In this document: one piece after another, positions 1 through 7,663 of the stretch
Numbering within the stretch: position 1 is the stretch's first letter
Layout of the letters: each line of letters starts with the position of its first letter
NCBI RefSeq assembly: GCF_947500325.1
Contig: NZ_CANMRQ010000022.1
Coordinates: forward strand, 1-60,577
Length of the DNA stretch: 60,577 bases
From: an uncultured Lacinutrix sp.
Lineage (GTDB): Bacteria > Bacteroidota > Bacteroidia > Flavobacteriales > Flavobacteriaceae
Direction of reading: 5' to 3'
Notes under the pieces: model-generated
What the model was told of the DNA's origin: nothing
Seen by the model: only the letters and a program-made list of their open reading frames with translations
The model's database searches: none
Made by a program: the position numbers and the translations under genes

Positions 1-65
1 TTAACGTAATACAAACCGTTTTTACAGAACGAGAAAAAGGAGCTTCAGTACCAACAAATGGTTAA
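1..65 (+). CDS. C-terminal fragment of a small secreted peptide gene (upstream copy)
   Basis: The window opens inside a reading frame that ends with TAA at 63-65. Its last 20 residues (NVIQTVFTEREKGASVPTNG) are the same as the C-terminus of the complete small gene at 102-284. Identity is also perfect at the DNA level: bases 1-68 equal bases 220-287, and the left limit is the window edge. I read it as the tail of a tandem paralogue. Function unknown; partial gene. Confidence 0.6.
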   Translation, partial: NVIQTVFTEREKGASVPTNG

Positions 66-101
66 AAAACAATTCTTACTAAATATATAAATCTCTTAAA
101 A

Positions 102-284
102 ATGAAAACCCTAAAAATCACATTAATAGCATTATTATCAATAGGACTTTTAACAGCAGTATTGCCATCATTAGAAACGAATCCAGTAATAGAAAATACA
201 AATCACGAAATAAATGAAGTTAACGTAATACAAACCGTTTTTACAGAACGAGAAAAAGGAGCTTCAGTACCAACAAATGGTTAA
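102..284 (+). CDS. Small secreted peptide precursor, 60 aa
   Basis: A 60-residue product with a classic export signal: a basic start (MKTLK), a hydrophobic core at about residues 5-22, then a polar Asn/Glu-rich stretch and the C-terminus EREKGASVPTNG. The last 20 residues are identical to those of the partial gene ending at 65. I see no promoter motif in the 36 bases between the two copies, so they may share a transcript. The gene lies 175 bases upstream of a TPR sensor kinase. The family is not one I recognise. A role as a signal peptide for the neighbouring kinase is inference; it could also be an unrelated small envelope peptide. Confidence 0.6.
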   Translation: MKTLKITLIALLSIGLLTAVLPSLETNPVIENTNHEINEVNVIQTVFTEREKGASVPTNG

Positions 285-425
285 AAAGTAACTTTTGACT
301 AAATACATATAGAATGTCAAGTATTAAAACTTATGAATAGTCTTGAATTGAAGATTGATATTTAAAGTTTTCTAATTAATAAAAGTTTTTGTTTTGTTCA
401 ATAAGATAATTTCTGCAAATTATTT

Positions 426-433
426 TACATTTG
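426..433 (+). promoter_or_regulatory. Putative -7 promoter element of the sensor kinase gene
   Basis: TACATTTG is an exact match to the Bacteroidota -7 consensus TAnnTTTG. It lies 26 bases before the TTG codon at 460, so transcription would start near 438-441. No TTTG -33 element is at the usual distance. The position supports translation starting at TTG 460 and shows that the kinase can be transcribed separately from the peptide genes. Confidence 0.5.
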
Positions 434-459
434 AGATATACATATAATATTATACTATA

Positions 460-2478
460 TTGAGATATTCTTTATTACTTTTTTTCTTTATTACAATACC
501 TCAGCATTTTTTTGCTCAAAAAAATGATCTAAATAACTATGATAGTATAAATATACTAAGAAATCTAGCAAATGATAGAGATCTGGATATTAATATACGA
601 TTTGAGTATGCGAGACAGGCAATAAAATTATCTAAACTTACTAAAAATGATAGTACTATATTAGCTAGCAATAGAGTGTTATCTTATTTGTTTCTAGTAA
701 ATAGAGATGTTGATTCATTATATACCATAAATTTCATCAATTTAAATATAGCAGGAAAGTTAAAAGATACTTTGAAAATGGCATATGCATCGCATAATCT
801 GGGCTATCATTTTGATGAATTAAAAAAAGTTGATAGCGCATATTCTTATTACTTTAAAGCTAGGGAGTTTTATAGGGTTACTCAGAAAAAAAGATTAGAA
901 GCAGATGTTTTATCTAATATGGCAAGGATTCAAAGGCGTGCTAGGGATTTTATTGGTAGTGAAATTAATGCAATTGAAGGGATAAAAATATTAAATGAAC
1001 TTCCAAAGGATGATAATATTTATGACGCTTTATGGTCTTTAAATAATCTAATAGGTATTATTTCAGGTCAAATAAATAGATATGATAAAGCAATTGAATA
1101 TCATAATAATGCTTTAGGTTATGCAAATAAAATTAAAGATGATTATTTATTAAACCTATATTCCAAAACTAATATAGCTATACTATATAGAAGAAAGGGT
1201 GATTACAGAGAAGCTAATAAGCTTTTTTTAAAGTTATTAGAAGACAAATCAATAAAGGCTCAAGATCCTAGTACTTACGCCTCTATATTATCAAGTTTAG
1301 CATATTGCAAATTGTTAGCAGGAGATAAAAATTATTTTGAATTAGAAAGGTTATTTAGGGAATCATTAAGTGTCGCAAAAGAAGAAAAAGGATTGAGAGA
1401 GATAATGATTACAAGCGAACAGTTTTCGGAACTTTTTCTTAAAAAAAATGAAAATGATTCTGCTGATTTTTACGCTAATAAGTCATATGAATTGGGGAAA
1501 CAATTTAATGCAAATGAAACTATTTTAAATACATTAATTCTTAAATCTAAAATTGAAAAAGGAGAAAAATCAAGAGAATACCTTTTAGAGCATATAAAAC
1601 TAAGTGATAGTCTAATTTTAGAAGAAAGAAGAATGCGTAATCAGTTTACTAGAATTAATTTTGAAACAGACACATATAAACAAAAAGAAGAAGCCGCTTC
1701 AAGACTAAACACATGGCTTATAATTATCTCACTTAGTTTATTGTCTTCTCTAATGTTAGTCTACGTAATAAAAACAAAACGAGAGAAGAAGAAAGAATTA
1801 CAATTAGCAAAACAACAACAAGATGCCAATGAGGAAATCTACAACCTTATGCTATCGCAACAGGATAAAATGGATGAAGCGAGAGCAGTGGAAAAAAAGC
1901 GAATTTCTCAAGAAATACACGATGGTATTTTAGGTCGTCTTTTTGGAGCCCGTTTAAGTTTAGATAGCTTAAATATGGTAAAAACAGACGAAGCTGTTAT
2001 TAATAGAGGTAATTATATAAATGAGCTTAAGGAGATAGAACAAGACATTCGCCAAGTCTCTCACGATTTAAATACAGATTTTATAGCCAATGCAAGTTTT
2101 TTAAGTTTAATAACTACCTTAATAGAAACCCAATGTGTAGCCTATAATTTAGGGCAAGATATTACAGTACAAGAACCTGTAAATTGGGATCTATTAAATA
2201 ATAAAACAAAAATTCACTTGTATAGAATTATACAAGAATCACTACAAAATATCTACAAACATGCTTATGCTAATTTAGTCTCAATTAACATAAAACAAGT
2301 AAATAATTTAATATCTTTAACCATAAAAGATGATGGAGAAGGTTTCGATGCCGCTAAGAGTAAAGATGGTATTGGACTTAAGAATATGAAATCACGTGTA
2401 AATGAGATAAATGGTCATTTTTCTGTTAAAACAAGTAAGAGTAATGGTACAAGTTTAACAATAGATGTCCCAGTCTAA
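460..2478 (+). CDS. TPR-containing sensor histidine kinase (HisKA_3/NarX type)
   Basis: A 672-residue sensor kinase. Residues 1-19 are a signal peptide, about 20-400 are helical TPR-like repeats placed in the periplasm, and about 419-438 form one membrane helix (WLIIISLSLLSSLMLVYVI). A short coiled coil leads into the dimerisation/phosphoacceptor domain, with the phosphorylated His at 487 in the motif EIHDGI. The HATPase domain has its N box around N597 and its G box at 624-628 (DDGEG). The start codon is TTG at 460, which gives a clean signal peptide and sits just after the -7 box at 426. The response regulator follows 18 bases later and is the obvious partner. Periplasmic TPRs suggest a protein or peptide ligand. 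The ligand is unknown; the tandem small secreted peptides just upstream are candidates. Confidence 0.9.
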   Translation: MRYSLLLFFFITIPQHFFAQKNDLNNYDSINILRNLANDRDLDINIRFEYARQAIKLSKLTKNDSTILASNRVLSYLFLVNRDVDSLYTINFINLNIAGKLKDTLKMAYASHNLGYHFDELKKVDSAYSYYFKAREFYRVTQKKRLEADVLSNMARIQRRARDFIGSEINAIEGIKILNELPKDDNIYDALWSLNNLIGIISGQINRYDKAIEYHNNALGYANKIKDDYLLNLYSKTNIAILYRRKGDYREANKLFLKLLEDKSIKAQDPSTYASILSSLAYCKLLAGDKNYFELERLFRESLSVAKEEKGLREIMITSEQFSELFLKKNENDSADFYANKSYELGKQFNANETILNTLILKSKIEKGEKSREYLLEHIKLSDSLILEERRMRNQFTRINFETDTYKQKEEAASRLNTWLIIISLSLLSSLMLVYVIKTKREKKKELQLAKQQQDANEEIYNLMLSQQDKMDEARAVEKKRISQEIHDGILGRLFGARLSLDSLNMVKTDEAVINRGNYINELKEIEQDIRQVSHDLNTDFIANASFLSLITTLIETQCVAYNLGQDITVQEPVNWDLLNNKTKIHLYRIIQESLQNIYKHAYANLVSINIKQVNNLISLTIKDDGEGFDAAKSKDGIGLKNMKSRVNEINGHFSVKTSKSNGTSLTIDVPV

Positions 2479-2496
2479 ATTTTTAAACATTTTGTA

Positions 2497-3180
2497 ATGT
2501 TACCAAGAACAATTAGAATACTAATGACCGATGATCATCCTATGATTATTGAAGGTTACCAAAATACTTTAATGGCAACCAAGCACGATTATCAAACCCT
2601 TATAATAGATATGGCTAATAACTGTGATGAGTCTATTGCAGCTATTAAAAAATCTATAGACACAGAAAATCCATACGATGTGTATTTTTTTGATGTTAGT
2701 ATTCCTGCTTCTAAAGATGGTAAATTTAAATCTGGTATAGACTTAGCAAATTATGTAAGTCACCATTCGCCATTGTCTAAAATTATTATTTTGACCATGT
2801 TTGATGAGTCTTTTAGAATACATAAAATTATTAACGAAATTAACCCAGAAGGCTTTTTAATAAAAAGTGATTTAACAGCAAGCGAATTATCGAGTGCGTT
2901 TCAAAGAATATTAAACCGTGATGTCTTTTATAGTGGTACAGTAAATAGTATTTTAAATAAAACCATACCGCATCGTTTAGATATAGATAGTATTAACCAT
3001 GAAATATTATATTTACTATCTAAAGGTACCAAAACAAAAGATATTGCTAAGCATTTAGAGCTGTCTTTAAGCACAGTAGAAAAACGCAAGAAAACGCTAA
3101 AAATATTATTTAGAGTAGAAGATGGTAACGATCAAGCCTTGGTTGAAGAGGCAAGAAATAAAGGCTTTATTAACCAATAA
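2497..3180 (+). CDS. NarL/LuxR-family response regulator
   Basis: A 227-residue two-component regulator. The receiver domain spans about residues 7-135, with acidic residues D12/D13, the phosphoacceptor D66 (FFDVS), T100 and K123. The C-terminal helix-turn-helix covers about 165-205 (SKGTKTKDIAKHLELSLSTV). The gene follows the kinase with an 18-base gap and no terminator, so both are one transcript. A second ATG at residue 10 is too close to the acidic pair to be the start. A double palindrome at 3266-3304, 86 bases past the stop, could be its binding site. Target genes are not otherwise evident. Confidence 0.92.
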   Translation: MLPRTIRILMTDDHPMIIEGYQNTLMATKHDYQTLIIDMANNCDESIAAIKKSIDTENPYDVYFFDVSIPASKDGKFKSGIDLANYVSHHSPLSKIIILTMFDESFRIHKIINEINPEGFLIKSDLTASELSSAFQRILNRDVFYSGTVNSILNKTIPHRLDIDSINHEILYLLSKGTKTKDIAKHLELSLSTVEKRKKTLKILFRVEDGNDQALVEEARNKGFINQ

Positions 3181-3265
3181 TACAGTCTAAAATCTGTTAA
3201 AAATGTTAAATTTTACTTTTTTTTAAATATTTAAAAATCGCTTAAGCATTGTTATTGCTATAAAC

Positions 3266-3304
3266 TACGGTTTTTCCCGTAATTAAATTACGGGAAAAAC
3301 CGTA
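3266..3304. promoter_or_regulatory. Double TACGG-N6-CCGTA operator
   Basis: Two 16-bp sites of the form TACGG-N6-CCGTA lie at 3266-3281 and 3289-3304, head to head, so the whole 39 bp is one perfect inverted repeat with a one-base centre. Their centres are 23 bp apart. The right edge is 20 bp upstream of a -7 box, a placement typical of activator sites that replace a -33 element. The site lies just after a NarL-type regulator gene. That the regulator binds here is inference; the symmetry is directly visible. Confidence 0.6.
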
Positions 3305-3324
3305 ACGTACAAAAACAACTTTAT

Positions 3325-3440
3325 TACTTTTGATGTATCAACAATCATTAACTGATTCATTCTTTAGAACGAATTTAGTTGGTAATAGCACATTTACACA
3401 AAACCCTATAGATTCATAACTATAGGGTTTCTTCTTTTTT
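3325..3440 (+). ncRNA. Candidate small RNA (promoter box to terminator)
   Basis: TACTTTTG at 3325-3332 is an exact -7 element, predicting a start near 3337-3340. The transcript would be about 100 nt. It contains a stem-loop at 3350-3380 (13 pairs with one mismatch and one bulge, loop TTTA) and ends in a terminator hairpin at 3401-3430 with a T-rich run to 3440. Upstream sits the double operator at 3266-3304. No plausible protein is encoded after the predicted start. It could instead be the 3' UTR of the regulator gene, but that would not explain the exact -7 box. Expression is unproven. Confidence 0.42.
3401..3440 (+). terminator. Intrinsic terminator
   Basis: An 11-bp perfect stem, AAACCCTATAG (3401-3411) with CTATAGGGTTT (3420-3430), and an 8-nt loop, followed by a T-rich run (CTTCTTTTTT). 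It would end transcripts from the left. It may also act weakly on the converging DUF456 gene. Confidence 0.75.
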
Positions 3441-3504
3441 AAACTCTTTCTTACTTAAAATTACCGTAAAATAAAATAATGATTTTTCTTTATTAGAAAT
3501 GGTA

Positions 3505-4002
3505 TTAGAAGATAATGTTCTTGTATTCCCAAAAGGTTTTTATAAAAAAACCAAAGTAAACTATAGCTACAATAAACTTTAAAAAAGTACCAGTAATAAA
3601 ACCTAGAAACGAACCAAAGGCAGCTTTTATGGCTGTTTGAGAATCTGCTTTATTAGATAATTCGCCAAGTAAAGCGCCAACAAAAGGACCAATTATAATA
3701 CCGCCAGGAATTGGAGATAGTATACCTATTATTAAACCAATGGTGGTACCAAACATTCCAGCTTTAGAACCTCCAAATTTTTTAGTGCCAATAGCAGGAA
3801 TAATATAATCTAAGGCAAAAACGAGTAAAGCTATAAATAAAGTAAGTATTAGAAAGGTACTGTTATCAGGGACGGCATTGGTTAAATACAATAATAATAG
3901 TCCAACCCAACTAAGTGTTGGACCTGGTAGTATAGGTAGTATACTACCAACTAAACCTAAGCACATAAATAATACACCAATTAAGGTGAGAAATATATCC
4001 AT
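3505..4002 (-). CDS. DUF456 domain-containing membrane protein
   Basis: A 165-residue very hydrophobic protein with about four membrane-spanning segments. The N-terminus (LVGSILPILPGPTLSW) and the glycine-rich segment PIPGGIIIGPFVGALLGEL are typical of the DUF456 family, and the length is normal for it. No enzymatic motif is visible and the function of the family is unknown. It is transcribed away from the divergent blaI-like gene at 4124. Reliable family call; role unknown. Confidence 0.85.
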   Translation of the reverse strand: MDIFLTLIGVLFMCLGLVGSILPILPGPTLSWVGLLLLYLTNAVPDNSTFLILTLFIALLVFALDYIIPAIGTKKFGGSKAGMFGTTIGLIIGILSPIPGGIIIGPFVGALLGELSNKADSQTAIKAAFGSFLGFITGTFLKFIVAIVYFGFFIKTFWEYKNIIF

Positions 4003-4051
4003 TTTAATGTTTTCTTATAGGACTCTTTTTTTGTTAAAATGTTACATTTTA

Positions 4052-4118
4052 AACTAAATAATTAGTTTAAACTATTTTTTTAGTTATATTTGTTTTATGT
4101 TTAACTAAAAACTTAGTT
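4052..4118. promoter_or_regulatory. Promoter with flanking AACTAA-N4-TTAGTT operators
   Basis: Two identical-form 16-bp inverted repeats, AACTAA-N4-TTAGTT, lie at 4052-4067 and 4103-4118. A looser one (AACTA-N6-TAGTT) lies at 4070-4085. Between them is an exact -7 box, TATATTTG, at 4085-4092. Bracketing a promoter in this way is typical of BlaI-family autoregulation. The half-site differs from the classical TACA/TGTA form seen before the second BlaI gene of this window (36571-36612). Confidence 0.6.
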
Positions 4119-4123
4119 GATTT

Positions 4124-4489
4124 ATGAAGCAACTTACAAAAGCAGAAGAAGATATTATGCATGTGTTATGGCAATTAAAAAAAGCCAACGTAAAACAGAT
4201 AATAGAAGAATTTCCTGAGCCAAAGCCTGCTTATAATACAGTATCTACTATTGTTAGAATTTTAGAAAGTAAAGGATTTGTAGATTATGAAAAGAAAGGA
4301 AAAGGGCACATCTATTTTCCTTTATTAGAAAAGGAAGCGTATAGCAACCAATCTATAAATAAACTAGTAGATAATTATTTTCAAGGTTCTTTTAAAAGTA
4401 TGGTCTCTTTTTTTATGAAGAAAAACGATATTAATTTAAACGAATTAGAATCTGTACTTAAAGAAATAGATAAGGATACAAAAGACTAG
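4124..4489 (+). CDS. BlaI/MecI/CopY-family transcriptional repressor
   Basis: A 121-residue winged-helix protein of normal BlaI length. The N-terminal half holds the DNA-binding domain (TKAEEDIMHVLWQLKKANV, then PKPAYNTVSTIVRILESKGF). The C-terminal part is the helical dimerisation tail. In BlaI/BlaR systems the repressor is inactivated after the membrane metalloprotease senses a signal. That partner follows here at 4494, 4 bases after the stop. Inverted repeats around its own promoter suggest autorepression. The signal is unknown; there is no beta-lactamase nearby, so a resistance role is not indicated. Confidence 0.92.
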   Translation: MKQLTKAEEDIMHVLWQLKKANVKQIIEEFPEPKPAYNTVSTIVRILESKGFVDYEKKGKGHIYFPLLEKEAYSNQSINKLVDNYFQGSFKSMVSFFMKKNDINLNELESVLKEIDKDTKD

Positions 4490-4493
4490 AACT

Positions 4494-6080
4494 ATGATTC
4501 ATTATATATTACAAACCGTGATATTCCAGCTATTATTTTTAATAGTATACGATCTGTTTTTAAAGAGAGAAACCTTCTTTAATTACAATCGTTTCTATTT
4601 GTTAATTTCTGCTTTTTTATCTGTGATTTTACCATTTATAAAGTTAAATAGTTTTAAAGCAATTATTCCTCAAAAATATATAGTTGCATTACCAGAAGTT
4701 ATTATTGGAAAAGCTGAAGAGACAACTGCAGTTACCCAAGAGTTAACTGCTGCCGAGTTAGTATCTAGTCTTGTTTTTAATTGGCATTATGTTTTGTATT
4801 TAGGATGTATAATAGCGCTAGTTGTCTTTTTAATAAAGCTTATTAAGTTATTAAGGCTTGCAAATACAAACCCTAAAACAAAATTAGGTAGCACATCATT
4901 AGTACAGCTAATAAATAGTAATTCTGCATTTTCATTTTTCAATTATATTTTTCTTGGCGATGCTATTAAAGCAGAAGAGAAAGAAGCGATTCTTGCGCAT
5001 GAATTAGAACATGTAAAAGAGAAGCATAGTTTAGACTTGTTGTTTTTTGAAGTATTACGTATTCTATTTTGGTTTAATCCACTAATCTACATTTATCAAA
5101 ACAGAATTGCTAACCTACATGAATTTACTGCAGATGCTAAAGCGATAAAGTATAATAATAAAAGACACTACTATGAAAATTTATTAGCACAAGTTTTTGA
5201 TACTAAAGCAGTATCGTTCATCAATCCATTTTTTAAACAATCATTAATCAAAAAACGAATCATTATGTTAAGTAAAACGAAATCAAAACAAATTAATTTA
5301 ATAAAATATACACTGTTAATACCAATGGTAATAGGGATGTTATTTTATACATCATGTTCTCAAAAAATAGAAAACGACATTGAGAGTAACAACTTAGAGC
5401 AATTTACTTATTCATTAAAAATAGATGAAGAAATGCCTGAAGATATAAAGGTTATTCATGAAAAATATGAAACTTTTTTAAAAGAGAATAAAGAATATTT
5501 AAGCTGGGCTATTATTAATAATGATAAAAGTGCAATAACATATAGTATTCACCTTAAATCTGAAGAAAGGCCAGAAGGAATGGAAGAAACAAGAGTTAAT
5601 TTCCCAGATGGTACAGGTTATACATCTTATTTTAATTTTAATTATTTCGATTTTTTTAGTTCTAATACCGAAAAAAAAGAAGAGGTTGTAGAAGTAGAAT
5701 ATAATGATATGTATAAAAAGGGGATCTCTTTTTCAGTTATTGATGAGTCTCCAGTTTTTCCGGGTTGCGATACTGCTACAACAAAAGAAGAATTAAAAAA
5801 ATGTTTTACTATGGGTATTAATAAGTTCGTTGTTAAACATTTTAATACAGAAGTTGCTAAAGAAGTTGGATTTGAAGATGTAGTCAAAATAAATACTTTT
5901 TTCATTATAGATAAAGAAGGAAAAATAAAAGACATTAAAAGTCGTGCGCCACACCCTACTTTTGAAAATGAAGCTAAAAGAGTAATTGAAGCTTTACCAC
6001 AATTTAAGCCAGGAAAGGTTGATGGAAAACCTGTAAACGTTACTTTTTACTTGCCTATAAAGTTTAGAATAGCTAAATAA
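4494..6080 (+). CDS. M56 (BlaR1-like) metallopeptidase with C-terminal TonB-like domain
   Basis: A 528-residue membrane protein. About residues 1-250 form the M56 domain: membrane helices near 1-20, 35-52 and 98-116, then a zinc-protease motif HELEH at 169-173 and a downstream N-L-HEFTAD segment. A further hydrophobic segment at about 270-287 ends in the lipobox-like FYTSC (C288). The last 110 residues resemble a TonB C-terminal domain: they begin FPGCDTATTKEEL and contain the late motif RAPHPTFENEAKRVIEALPQ. It lies 4 bases after the blaI-like gene and is followed by a close paralogue. Likely role: signal-responsive protease controlling the repressor. Residue M258 could be an internal start for a separate lipoprotein (see findings). 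Confidence 0.85.
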   Translation: MIHYILQTVIFQLLFLIVYDLFLKRETFFNYNRFYLLISAFLSVILPFIKLNSFKAIIPQKYIVALPEVIIGKAEETTAVTQELTAAELVSSLVFNWHYVLYLGCIIALVVFLIKLIKLLRLANTNPKTKLGSTSLVQLINSNSAFSFFNYIFLGDAIKAEEKEAILAHELEHVKEKHSLDLLFFEVLRILFWFNPLIYIYQNRIANLHEFTADAKAIKYNNKRHYYENLLAQVFDTKAVSFINPFFKQSLIKKRIIMLSKTKSKQINLIKYTLLIPMVIGMLFYTSCSQKIENDIESNNLEQFTYSLKIDEEMPEDIKVIHEKYETFLKENKEYLSWAIINNDKSAITYSIHLKSEERPEGMEETRVNFPDGTGYTSYFNFNYFDFFSSNTEKKEEVVEVEYNDMYKKGISFSVIDESPVFPGCDTATTKEELKKCFTMGINKFVVKHFNTEVAKEVGFEDVVKINTFFIIDKEGKIKDIKSRAPHPTFENEAKRVIEALPQFKPGKVDGKPVNVTFYLPIKFRIAK

Positions 6081-6118
6081 ATATAAGCTTTAGACGATAA
6101 CAAATAAAAACGATTATT

Positions 6119-7663
6119 ATGCTGCATTATATATTACAAACAGTCGTATTTCAGCTATTATTTTTAATGGTTTACGATGTGTTTCTAAAAAAAGAGACCT
6201 TCTTTAACTGGAATCGTTTTTATTTGTTATCGTCTGCTTTATTATCTGTGGTTTTACCCTTTATTAAAATAAATAGCTTTAATAAAATAATACCTCAAGA
6301 CTATATTTTTACATTGCCAGAACTAGTTATTGGTGCTGCCGAAAATAATATCAATAATGTTACTGCTATTACAGGAACAAATTTAGCTTCAGAAACAAGT
6401 TTTAATTGGGAGTATTTAATCTATTTGGGTTGTATTGTAACTCTAATACTATTTACAATTAAGCTTACTAGAATTTTAATACTTACAGTTAAAAGCCCTA
6501 AAGAGAAATTTGAGAATACTTTATTAGTTAAGCTTTTAAATAGTAATGCTGCATTTTCATTCTTCAATTATATTTATATAGGAGATGCTATTAAAACAGA
6601 TGAAAAAGAAAGTATCGTTGCACACGAAATTATTCATGTTAAAGAGAAGCATACTGTAGATTTATTATTTTTTGAGGTGCTTCGTATTATCTTTTGGTTT
6701 AACCCAATGATTTATCTATACCAAAATAGAATAGCCAATTTACATGAGTTTATTGCAGATTCTAAAGCCATAAAATTAAACGGTAAAAAAAGTTACTATG
6801 AGAACTTATTGGCTCAGGTCTTTGATACTAAAAAAATATCATTCATCAATCCCTTTTTTAAACAATCATTAATCAAAAAACGAATCATCATGTTAAGTAA
6901 ATCTAAATCAAAACAAATCAATTTATTAAAATACGCCTTATCAATCCCTTTGTTGCTCATTATGTTGTCTTATACATCATGTAATCTAAACAATGATGAT
7001 ACAACAAATGCTACTGAAAATATTGATCTTGAAAAATATACAGTATCAAGAAAAAGATTTGTGGAAGCATCAGCAGAAGATATAAAAAAAGAAAAAGAGG
7101 CTAGTAATTTTTTATCAACACATCACGACTATGTTTCTTGGATAGTATTCGATTATGCAACAGATATAAGTACCGTAAGTATTCATCATAAATCTGAAGT
7201 TGTTCCAGATGGTTATGAAGAATTAAGAACAGAAATAACTGGAGGAAGAACAAAAGTAAGTTATAGAAAATTTATTAATAAGGATAAAATTCCAGTATCA
7301 GATTCGGTTTCTTTACAAGAGATAGATGAGATTCCTATTTTTCCTGGTTGTGAGTCATTTACTTCTAAAGAAGAAGCAAAAAAATGCTTAGAGCAAAGCA
7401 TTAATAAAATAGTATTAAAAGAATTTAAAACAAGTATAGGAAAAGAAAAAGGCTTAGTAGGAAAAGTTAAGCTTTCTGCTAGGTTTATTATAGGTAAAGA
7501 TGGTGTTGTTAAAGATATAAAGGTACGAGCGCCTTTATCTGAATTTGTAAATGAAACCATAAGAGTTATAAAAACAATGCCGCAACTAGTACCAGGACAA
7601 AAAGATGGTAAACCTGTAGATGTTCAATTCCTTTTACCAATTACATTCAACATTGCAGAGTAG
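6119..7663 (+). CDS. M56 (BlaR1-like) metallopeptidase with C-terminal TonB-like domain, paralogue
   Basis: A 514-residue tandem paralogue of the preceding gene with the same layout: N-terminal helices, zinc motif HEIIH at 169-173, a HEFIAD segment, a fourth hydrophobic segment ending in SYTSC (C288), and a TonB-like C-terminus starting FPGCESFTSKEEA. DNA around residues 242-268 is about 93% identical to the first copy, well above the rest of the gene. The gap to the first copy is 38 bases, so both should be co-transcribed from the promoter at 4085. Divergence is strongest in the extracellular part after residue 290, suggesting different ligands. Internal start M258 is conserved. Confidence 0.85.
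   Translation: MLHYILQTVVFQLLFLMVYDVFLKKETFFNWNRFYLLSSALLSVVLPFIKINSFNKIIPQDYIFTLPELVIGAAENNINNVTAITGTNLASETSFNWEYLIYLGCIVTLILFTIKLTRILILTVKSPKEKFENTLLVKLLNSNAAFSFFNYIYIGDAIKTDEKESIVAHEIIHVKEKHTVDLLFFEVLRIIFWFNPMIYLYQNRIANLHEFIADSKAIKLNGKKSYYENLLAQVFDTKKISFINPFFKQSLIKKRIIMLSKSKSKQINLLKYALSIPLLLIMLSYTSCNLNNDDTTNATENIDLEKYTVSRKRFVEASAEDIKKEKEASNFLSTHHDYVSWIVFDYATDISTVSIHHKSEVVPDGYEELRTEITGGRTKVSYRKFINKDKIPVSDSVSLQEIDEIPIFPGCESFTSKEEAKKCLEQSINKIVLKEFKTSIGKEKGLVGKVKLSARFIIGKDGVVKDIKVRAPLSEFVNETIRVIKTMPQLVPGQKDGKPVDVQFLLPITFNIAE

Larger units (their letters stand above)
3181..3504. other. 324-base gene-free stretch holding an operator, -7 box and two hairpins
   Basis: No convincing protein gene lies here. 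In order, it holds a 39-bp double palindrome (3266-3304), an exact TAnnTTTG box (3325-3332), a stem-loop (3350-3380) and an intrinsic terminator (3401-3440). The rest (3441-3504) is AT-rich tail before the 3' end of the minus-strand DUF456 gene. A 28-codon frame at 3333-3419 exists, but it begins before the predicted transcription start. Confidence 0.6.

Noticed and set aside
3333-3419. A 28-codon frame (MYQQSLTDSFFRTNLVGNST...) between the -7 box and the terminator
   Set aside because: Its ATG follows the -7 box directly, so the predicted transcript would start after it, and its stop falls in the terminator loop. A non-coding reading fits better.
4124-7663. A beta-lactam resistance operon (BlaI plus BlaR1-like proteins)
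   Set aside because: The M56 proteins lack a penicillin-binding sensor domain and carry TonB-like C-termini instead; no beta-lactamase is nearby.
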